A stretch of DNA of 18,156 nucleotides from Terana coerulea (Eukaryota; Basidiomycota; Agaricomycetes; Polyporales; Phanerochaetaceae): positions 1 to 18,156 of the forward strand of contig JAKOGH010000421.1 of assembly GCA_024811115.1 (NCBI GenBank), in the 5' to 3' direction. Below, one piece after another: positions 8,932 through 16,800 of the stretch. The position numbers were made by a program, and so were the translations under genes. The notes beneath the pieces were generated by a model. That model was not told where the DNA came from and did no database searches. It saw nothing but the letters and a program-made list of their open reading frames with translations. Positions within the stretch are counted from its first letter, which is position 1. The number at the start of each line of letters is the position of its first letter.

Positions 8932-9107
8932 ATACCTAACAACTCTCGGTGCGTGAACAGACTGTTCCAGCGAGTTCCCGTATAGCGTAGACGTGCGTCG
9001 AACGATGGGAGGGGCATCGGTTCAGCACAGCGTGCGATATTGTATTTTGTAATGCAAAAATGCCCTTCGAGAGATTACTGCGTACGGTACGGCAAGGGAG
9101 TTTCCGC

Positions 9108-10589
9108 CTACAAGCGATTGCGGCGGCACGGTACACAGGCCGTCGTTTGGCAGCCCCGACAGACCTGTTGAAGACACATTAGCATAAGCACATCCTCTTG
9201 CTCAATATCAATCGTGAAAGCTGACCATGATATAGCGGCGGAAATGGTGAGTGCACATATCGCAGTAAGACGCACCTCTGCGTTTCTCCCAAACAGCATG
9301 CTGGCACTCGTGGTTGGTCCGGATTCGCCCTGCCTCCTGTTCAACCATCTGGGCCAACGCAGGAGCAGGAGGGGGTTCGCGCCTTCCGGGAGTTGTCGAT
9401 GGACGCGGACTTCCGCTGCCCTCAGCAGCCGTCGCTCCTCCCATTGCGGGCACCCGCACATCTTCCAATCCGCTGCACAGAGGTAACAGAACTGTTTCCT
9501 GCACCGACAGGTCATGTGGTAACATCCGAGCGATAGCTCGACCAGATAGCTACAGCCCGGACACCGCTTCCACCCCTCCTGCTCCGCCAGGGCAAGGATC
9601 TGGCGTTCAAGCTCGGCGTCGCATGGATGAGGAGCATGGTCTCGCTCTTTGCACTGACCGCATGTGTGTGACAAGCAGGCCGAACACCAGTACGAATGGA
9701 CCTTTTCGGTGACAGCACCTAGAAAAGCTGAACATGTAGGGCGGTGACAATACACGCGGTTCGATGTGTCAAATTCTCGGGATTTAGCCAGGTATGTCTT
9801 CACCAAACCAGCTTCCAAGTGCCGGCGTATGTCGTCAAAAACGAAGGGCTGTTGGCAGCAGCGCGGAGGATAAAGCTCCTCGTCGATGGTGACGGACTTG
9901 TGGAGATGGACTATGCAAGCGATATCGTAGTAGTGCCCACACGGTACGCGAATCTCTGGCCCGACAATGGCTTCTAAGCATACAACACATTTTTGCGTCC
10001 TTGTTCAGGGTAAATGCTCAGAGGTCGAAAAATCGGCACGAGTGATCAACATACAATCTTATTTTCTTCTGTGGTGGAAGGGTGACCCGGCTTGAAGACG
10101 CTTGAGCTGGACCGTCTTCCTCGTCATCACTGCTAAGGGCGATGGTGTGCATTAACATTCACATTCAAGAGAGAGAAATTGAAAATATTACCTCGGACAG
10201 GCCGTGATCGAGTCACATAGTTCCCGTAGCGATGCTAACTGAGTTGCCGCGGCAGACGACGACTCGGAAATTATCTCCGACGCTGGACGCTTCTTGCCAG
10301 CAAGTAAGACCGCCATCTCACGGTCCGCCAACTCTTGAGCTTCCCTAGCCACATATTGTCTTAGGACAGACCCGTCCGCTTCGAATGCCTTGTGGAGGCT
10401 CTCGGCGAGGATGGCGTCCCGCGGTAAAGAAAGAAGTGATTGCGCCTCTTCTGCGTATAGGGAGAAGGCGAGCTCTTCGTCGGTTGGCGGGAGGCCATCC
10501 TTCGCTTTGCCTTTGCGCGCGGCCTGTACAGACTCAATGTCCTCGAGGGCTGAGGCGGCGATGAGGGCAAGCGTGTCACCTGTGGACAT
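9108..10589 (-). CDS. RBR-type E3 ubiquitin ligase; one apparent 1-nt frameshift
   Basis: RING-IBR-RING ligase that takes ubiquitin onto its own RING2 cysteine before passing it to a substrate. Exons on the minus strand: 10589-10192, 10132-10055, 9999-9226 and 9164-9108; 435 residues. The N-terminal 160 residues are an Ala/Glu-rich helical region without a known fold. RING1: CVVCLEAIVGPEIRVPCGHY, then ELYPPRCCQQPF. IBR: YCHRPTCSAFLG, CSACLSHTCGQCKERDH. RING2: RCPGCSYLVELSLGCYHMTC, CRKQFCYLC, CGCPQW; the catalytic cysteine is the one in GCYHM. A trailing Cys-rich module (YCDMCTHHF, then CRGCQTTACVPCRRNRL) is typical of the expanded agaricomycete family. The frame changes by one missing base between RAAEVRVHR and PAPALAQMVEQ (about 9371-9390). 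The frame before it runs on to the real stop by chance, giving a false C-terminus. Substrate unknown. Confidence 0.88.
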
Positions 10590-11461
10590 CGTTCAGAGTG
10601 CTGGCGAGTAGCAAGAGCACGATGTATGCCTAGTATTATGAAGCTAGCCTGAGAAGAAACTGTGAGAAGTTTACCGATTATTTTGAGCAGTGACATTTCC
10701 TTATATCACGGTAAGCTTACCCAGAAGACGAAGGCGTGCACTGTGCGCAGCAGCTTCGGAGCATAGCATGACAGCGAAAAGACGATGGAAGCGTAATCAG
10801 ACCTAAGGTTTCTTCCACGAACTGGGGCGGATGATTTCTGCGAATGAGAGGTGCAGCAACTTAGCAACATCTACTGCCAGTGCACTGCATATAAGCTTCG
10901 TTCTGGCTGGAGGTGGTCGAGCGCGTACCTCAGTGTAGGAGCAGAGTGAATGTATCATGCTTGTGAACGGCTCACACAGCCAACAAAATCTGTGCGGAGA
11001 AGATTTACAATTAATGGTAAGGCTCAACGCTCATCTAGTATAATACGACTTCTTCAAGGCAGGACATGCCAGCAGCGAATTCAATAGATGGGCTAGTCAA
11101 GGGCATTTTTTAAACTTACTTATCATTCAAGTATTCATTGTTGAGACCACCCCTGGTCTTCTCCGCGATAGGCATGAATTTTGATTTTCTGAGTATTCGG
11201 AGGCTGAAGTTGGTTATCAGAGCTGGTCGCTCCGGAGCAAGAGTCGGCGTTGGCGGGCGGGCGTGAGTGGGTCCGGGTGTGCGCTCCGGCTATCGACGTC
11301 ACGATCGGCCAATCGTGATGTGTTTTCGGCAGCTTACCACAAGCCAGGCGGACCTCGACCATGACCTAAGTATCCGCCGCGGTCAATACCCCTCACGTCT
11401 TTCGTATACCACCACCACCAACATCACTCAACCACTACCGGCCCAGAGCTATCCGTCTACC
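10590..11461. other. 872-bp divergent intergenic region; possible unrecognised short spliced gene on the minus strand
   Basis: This separates the RBR gene (minus) from the lactonase gene (plus) and must hold both promoters. On the minus strand an ATG near 11175 opens MPIAEKTRGGLNNEYLNDK with a strong gtaagt donor. Possible later exons between about 11000 and 10700 have good ccgcacag and attcgcag acceptors. I could not build a product that matches any family, and alternative frames are equally open. I therefore do not call a gene; transcript data would settle it. Confidence 0.25.
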
Positions 11462-12341
11462 ATGCCTGCACACGCCCCGTCTGCACCCCTGCTCTTCTCC
11501 TTCTCCAGCCCAGACGAGCTTGTAGACTCGCTCGCCAGCTTCATCATAAAATCACAAAAGGAGGCCGTCCAGAAAAAGGGCAAATTTACCGTCGCCATCT
11601 CAGGGGTTCTTTACCTAAGCAGCTTAACGGGCTCATTGGCAAGCCCGGAGTCAAATGGGACAAATGGTAAGCACACTCGCCTCCGGAGATCAGCTTTCAC
11701 ACACCCACACATGATCTCTTACTGCCCTTACCGCACAGGCAAGTCTTCTATGCTGATGAGCGTGTCGTCCCGCTGGACCACCCCGATTCGAATCACAAGC
11801 TGTGCGAGGACAACTTGTGGTCCAAGATCCCCATCCCCAAGGAGAACATCCACACCCTCGACCCCTCCCTCATCCCCGCCGCGTCACAGGAGGGCGAGGC
11901 AGGCGAAGACGGGCTCGAGGAGATCGCGGATGCGTACGAGAAGGAGCTGATCGCCGAGTTCGCGAGCAAGGACGCGGCGCGCTTCCCGGTCTTCGACCTC
12001 ATCCTGCTCGGCGTCGGCCCCGACGGGCACACCGCGTCGCTCTTCCCCGGCCACCCGCTCCTCTCCGAGGACGACCGCTGGGTCGCGTGGATCGCGGACA
12101 GCCCGAAGCCGCCCCCGCGCCGCACGACGCTCACGTTCCCCGTCATCAACCACGCCGCGCGCGTCGCGTTCGTCGCCGCCGGCGCGGGCAAGGCGGACAC
12201 GCTCCAGACCGTGCTCGATAAGCCTGAGGAGGGCCTCCCCGCCTCGCGCGTGCGCCCCATCACCCCGGCCAGGTCTACTGGTTCGTGGATGATGCCGCGG
12301 CGGCTAAGATCGAATATCCCAGGACGCCCTTCCAGATATAG
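11462..12341 (+). CDS. 6-phosphogluconolactonase; two apparent 1-nt frameshifts
   Basis: Cytosolic enzyme that hydrolyses 6-phosphogluconolactone to 6-phosphogluconate, the substrate of the dehydrogenase at the left edge of the window. Exons 11462-11666 and 11739-12341; 269 residues, normal for the family. Motifs: [32 protein letters not shown] (after correction), [20 protein letters not shown] then [53 protein letters not shown] (after correction). One base is missing from the G4 run at 11603-11606; the original frame would destroy the SGGS phosphate-binding loop. A second is missing from the C4 run at 12263-12266; without it the C-terminus reads as nonsense and stops at 12357. With both added the intron phase and the stop at 12339-12341 agree. 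The start at 11462 follows a C/A-rich leader. Confidence 0.92.
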
Positions 12342-12709
12342 AGGGGGTCTGGGATAGATGGAAAGAAAGCAAAGCAAAGACAGATGTATTAGTATGTCAC
12401 TGTGATCGCTGCCTTCGTACCTGTTCCTTATCAATATCCGTAACCTTCCACCCACTTGATCTTTGTAGACACTTTCAGAGGATCTGATCAGCCTCTTACA
12501 ACCTAATTAGATATGCTTCTTCACCTTCTCACTTATTGTTTTGAACTGCTTCAATGCATCCTTTTAACAAATCGAAGTGCATGATAGACAGAGCAAGAGC
12601 ACACTGTATGATCCAAAGCCGTGAGGCCAAGCCCATTATTGGCCGCATGAAAGGACGGGGTCATATCGATAGGGAATAAATACAGCTCATCCTCGGCTCA
12701 CCGTACCCT
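12342..12709. other. convergent intergenic region
   Basis: These 368 bp lie between the 3' ends of the lactonase gene (plus) and the PXA-domain gene (minus). They are AT-richer than the flanking exons, as expected for 3' UTRs and terminators. No gene, repeat or RNA is recognised. Confidence 0.5.
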
Positions 12710-14574
12710 CTATGGTGGCCTGGAATCTGGTCTCGGCGGGGTCAAAAATCCGGATATGCTCTCAGAGCTGCCTGATATAGTGCGCAGCGATGGCATTCCC
12801 TCCAGGCTGACACTTGGCTCAGGCGCCGTGCTCGGCGGCGCGATGCCCATCTCGGGGAAGAGCGTAAGCAGCACGAGGTCGACAATGAACACGAGCAGAT
12901 GCGCGTTGCACTCCTGCGAGGACAACGGGTCCAGGACCGCGTCCAGCGCCTGCGCCTGCGCCGCCGGGGACGCGCCGAAAAGCGGGCGGCACGCACCGGG
13001 GACGAGCGCGAGGAGGCGGCGGGTGGCCTCGGCGCGCAGCGCAGCCTGCTGCTCGGGCGACGGGTCGGGCGGCGCGACGGACGGCCAGCCGCCCGGGAAC
13101 ATCGCGCCCCGCGTGGACTGGACGATCTTGAGGAGTGCGTCCGCGGAGAAGACGTGCGTGTAGAGGAGGAACGGGAGGAGGCGGGAGAGGGTGTGCGTGA
13201 AGGGCGTGAGCAGGAGCGTGAGGACGTGCATGAGGGCCGAGGGGACTACGCGCGGAGGTGCTGTCGCAGTCGGTAGAGGAGCGAGGAGCGTAGAGATTAA
13301 TTGAAGAATTGGATGTACGTAGTTGACCTGCGGCTGGGCCGCCAGTGGAGGCGCAGGGGGTATCGATGATGAAGACGTGGGTATAGAGGACATCGTTGAC
13401 GAGGCGGTCATTATGGTCATTGGTGGTGACGGCGGCGGTGATGGCGGTAAGCCAGCAATCGCGATAGAGCTGGATGTGAGAGCTGGGCTGAGAGGTAAGA
13501 GGCCTCCTGGGAGTGTCCCTTTCGTTTTCTCCTCTGTAAACAATGTTGGTGTGGTAGTCTGAGCTGAAGTCATCGATTGATTTGCTTTCTTCAGGGTGTC
13601 TCTTGCGTTTCTGTACGCGTGCATTAGCGCAAGACACGCGCCCGAAATGGAACTAATCGCTGAAAGGACGAAAATGATGAGGGACTGGAAGGATGCGGAG
13701 CTGGAGTACGTTCGCTGCAACGAAGGCCGTTGATTGAAGTGCGTGGCTTCGAGTAAAGGATCTGGAGGCTATAAGTTGAGTCAGTTACTGACACTTACGA
13801 ATTGCATGGACAAAAGAGATCACACACCTCAGTCGGCTTCTTCTTGTCATTCTCCGGACCAAGAATATTCAGAATTGCCTGGTGAATGAACCAAGGTTGT
13901 GATATTCGAGGGATGACACCACCCAACAGCACCTTCACCATGATCTCCCGAATGATAAACCTCTCCGTCTCCGGCTCGTAGTCCGCCGGCGGAAGACAGG
14001 TTTTCAATACATCGTCCAACGCTTGTCTGATGTAAGCCTCGTCTACCTTTCCATCGGCTGAAATGGCCATGTGTGGTTGCATTTGGTGGAAGAGCAGCGG
14101 GAGACCAGCCGCTCCTCCCGCCGCGTAGGATGTCTGGAGCTTGGCTTTGGCATTTCGGTAGTCCGCGTAATGATTTGTGATAAGTGCTGGTATGTCACGT
14201 AGAACCAGCGGAGCAAGGTCTGACTTCACGAGACGCGCTTCGAGGACGCGTATTACGGTGGTGAGGACACGCGTGATGGCGGGCAGGAACTCCTTGTCAT
14301 AGCGGGTAATCTTCGTCCACCATGGGTGCACGTAGGCTCGCAAGGCTATGGCCACAAAGTTGTACAGCTCGTCATTGAGCTCGGGAGTCGCAGAGGGAGA
14401 AACAAGGAGAGGAGGAAGATCCGAGTCTGCAGGGAGCTGGGGAAAGAGCAAACGCCTCGCGAGGCTCGAGGGTTTGGCGGGCTTGGACAGAGGAGGCTGT
14501 TTGTCGCCAAGGGACGATGTGAACGACTGAACCGAGCGAGCAGTCTGTCGTCGAGTCGGGCCTGGGACGGCCAT
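12710..14574 (-). CDS. PXA-domain membrane protein (sorting-nexin/Pxa1-like)
   Basis: Two exons on the minus strand, 14574-13828 and 13768-12710, joined by a 59-nt phase-0 intron (gtgtgt donor, cttatag acceptor); 601 residues. Residues about 70-230 (ELNDELYNFVAIALRAYVHP, then ITRYDKEFLPAITRVL, HYADYRNAKAKLQ, FIIREIMVKVLLGGVI, WFIHQAILNILGPEN) match the PXA (Phox-associated) domain. It is found in sorting nexins and fungal Pxa1-type proteins at endosomal or ER membranes. After the splice a hydrophobic segment (LIIFVLSAISSISGACLALM) is probably membrane-embedded. A Pro/Ser-rich linker follows, then a second helical region (PILQLISTLLAPL, HVLTLLLTPFTHTLSRLLPF). No PX domain is visible. The ATG at 14574 is the first in this frame; the exon is in frame a few codons upstream but has no other ATG. 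No frameshift. Exact role unknown. Confidence 0.82.
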
Positions 14575-14619
14575 GCTCGTCGTCGTCAACAGCAAGCAGC
14601 ACTCGCTGGGGCAAGGGAA

Positions 14620-14632
14620 GATAAGATAAGAT
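14620..14632. promoter_or_regulatory. tandem GATA motifs in the divergent promoter
   Basis: GATAAGATAAGAT gives two full GATAAG hexamers and a third GAT, 46 nt upstream of the PXA-gene ATG and within the 453-bp gap to the SR-tail membrane protein. HGATAR is the binding site of fungal GATA factors (nitrogen, iron or light control). The rest of 14575-15027 holds no gene I can assign. A plus-strand frame at 14645-14911 has coding-like codon use but two internal TGA codons, and an opposite-strand frame is also open. Confidence 0.35.
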
Positions 14633-15027
14633 TAGACTTCCAGCATGAGCGCTCCGACGCAGATCACCCGCTGATGGCTGGCGCCCGTCTCGCCGCTTCT
14701 GAGTTACTGTACAGTGCACGAATTTGTTCGCAACGGTCCTTTTGTGCGCATCAACGACGACCTCGACGAGCTCAAGCCCAGCGACGGCGGCATTTGAGCG
14801 CGGCTCAGCGTCGTTGAAAGTGTCAAGACATTCGCAGATATCCTGATTCATCACACGTTCGTAACACCAACAGTTGTACCTGTCACCGCGGGCGGTCCGT
14901 TTGGGGGCTGACTTGTCTTTCATGGTCATCGCTTTTATGCAGTCTTCCAAGACAAGCCATCAGGTCGACGGTGACCATCCTCTCTTTCCCCCCACACTCT
15001 TTTCTGCAAGTCGCCCGGCTCACCCAC

Positions 15028-16344
15028 ATGTATGGGTCCCCCACCTCGTTGAAAGTCGTGTCTTCCGACGCGAGGACGGCGGAGGAAGCGGAGGAGTGTC
15101 GACAAACACCATCATAATTATCGCCGTCGTCTGCGGCTGCGTCGTCATCCTCGCTCTTTCGCTCTTCCTATGGCGCCTCCTTGCCCGGTGTTGCCGTCGT
15201 TCGACCCCGGCTGCTCCTCTACCTCCGGTCCAAGACCTTGCGCACCACCGCCGCCAGCAGCAGCGCGTCGCCTTCAACGATCATAGTAGGCCGACGACCT
15301 GGGCGAGCGATCCTCAACCTCTCGGTTACACGAGCAGCGCAGTGTCTCTGCTTACCACGGAGAAAAAGTCGAGTGTTTACACAGACGACATGACAACGAC
15401 GGAAAGTGGTGTGCCTTCGCCCTCAGACGATCATGGTGGACAGCTCTACCCTCCCCACCCGTCTTTCTACCGAGCCCCAGATGCTTCCAGCTCGAATAAT
15501 ACGCTTGGGGACAACCCAAGCTCATCGGACAGCTCGTTACCTTCCGCCGTCTCGCCCTCGTCCACTTTACCCAACTCAGAGACCGGGTCCTCCCTATCGC
15601 ATAACACCGCCTTCAGCCGTTCTCAGAGCCGGCAGGCATCGGCGTCGCGGCCGGCGAGCTCGCGCTCCCGGTCTCGGGTCCCTTCTCGAGGTCGTCCGTT
15701 GTCGCAAATATCCTCTTCGCCCAGTGCACACACCATGCGGAGCTCCAGTACTTTCCGGGGGAGCACCCCACCTCCCTGGTGGCAACGTGCAGATTGTGTT
15801 GCCGGCTCCGCTCGCTGTACCGCAAGTAGACGGCCGCTCCTTGTACGGTAACCAGGATGTTTCTCGCTCGAGCGTTTTCGTGGATCAGTGGATGCTGGCA
15901 GGTGCGAATGAGAGACAAGTGGATAGTGATGTAGCGGAATCTCAGGGTAAGCCATTATTTCTGCCGTCACGGCGCATATATTCACGTTCTTTCTCCTCGT
16001 AAGACGGACGTCGTTCCTCGTCAAAGTCGCGGAGCAGGAGCAGAAGGCGAAACGCACCGCGTCAACCCGTGGCTCCTCCTCCTATTGCCTCGATGCCCGC
16101 AAGCATACCACCACGCGCCGTCTCTACAACACATCATTCCCGCTCGCAGTCTGGGCTGCGACATGAGTGGACAAAGTCTCAGGCCGAGCCTTTGCCGGCT
16201 ACCACTTACGGCAGCCTCGCGGATCTTGCAGAGTCGACATATGCAGGGGATGCTGGGCGGGGACGGTCGCGCACCGCGAACCCTCTACATCCTGCACAGG
16301 CTGGCCAGGCTTCTCCGCCGTCGTTCGACGGCCAGCAGCCATAG
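15028..16344 (+). CDS. single-pass membrane protein with long Ser/Arg-rich cytosolic tail (uncharacterised fungal family); apparent indels
   Basis: Exons 15028-15946 and 16004-16344; about 419 residues if two indels are corrected. A short N-terminal segment (SRVFRREDGGGSGGVSTNT) precedes one transmembrane helix (IIIIAVVCGCVVILALSLFL), then WRLLARCCRRS with a Cys pair that could be acylated and positive charge pointing the tail to the cytosol. The tail is low-complexity: APLPPVQDLAHHRRQQQ, Ser/Thr runs, SRSRSR tracts, a Pro-rich stretch, and TTYGSLADLAEST near the end. I know this layout from uncharacterised agaricomycete proteins; function unknown. The G5 run at 15758-15762 carries one base too many: removing it joins the upstream frame to RGAPHLPGGNVQIVLPAPLA. 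The start is uncertain. ATG 15028 reaches the frame only if one C is added to the C5 run at 15037-15041 (MYGSPHLVESRVFRRED); in-frame ATGs at 14922 and 14937 are alternatives. Confidence 0.66.
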
Positions 16345-16800
16345 TGGATGCAGTGCAGGTTCTATATCTATGTCTCATTTGGGTTTCACTCGCGTGCAGA
16401 CATTGGATAATGCATCGTCCATAGAAGTAGAGTACCCTTGGAAGCCAGTAATCCCTCGCATCAGCATGAATCTAGCACTCTTGCATTATTTATTCTTGCC
16501 GTGTAGCTATAATTGAACAGTTCTTGCTTGGTTCTTCCCACTCGTTTACCTGGAGCATATTTGCCAAAGCATTCAGTTAATGTCGGATATACATATCTCT
16601 CGGAAGAACAGGTGGGAGGACTGCAAGCGGCCTTTATCGAGGCCTCATCCCTGATATTGAGCGACTGCAAGCACGTCGCGTGCACTAGGCCAAGGCCCCA
16701 GAACATACGTGGAAAGCAAGCAAAATACAACGGATCCGGACAAGAGACATATGCGCATGTTCCAAAAAAACGCCAGCACCGTCGAGGACCTCGCAGCATA
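16345..16800. other. convergent intergenic region
   Basis: These 456 bp lie between the 3' ends of the SR-tail membrane protein gene and the RBM-like gene. They are AT-rich in the first half (for example TTATTTATTC near 16488), consistent with 3' UTR and poly(A) signals. No gene or repeat is recognised. Confidence 0.45.

Larger units (their letters stand above)
7786..9128. repeat. tandem duplication, right unit
   Basis: The right copy, about 1.34 kb, begins with the alpha-galactosidase 3' fragment, contains unknown gene B and its upstream block, and ends inside the last codons of the functional RBR gene. It has the same order and orientation as 6414-7785. The functional alpha-galactosidase 3' end lies in the left unit and the functional RBR 3' end in the right unit, so each outer gene kept one intact end. 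Confidence 0.88.

Noticed and set aside
12899..13276. Long Arg/Glu-rich plus-strand frames opposite the PXA gene
   Set aside because: They are shadows of a GC-rich exon; composition is an antisense artefact and no start context or homology is seen.
14372..14950. Minus-strand 192-codon frame with a Cys-rich start overlapping the 5' end of the PXA gene
   Set aside because: More than a third lies out of frame over conserved PXA coding sequence and no family is recognised; kept only as a note in the divergent-region finding.
15600..15700. Possible simple-sequence repeat encoding SRSRSR
   Set aside because: It is imperfect at the DNA level and is explained by the low-complexity SR-rich tail of the membrane protein.
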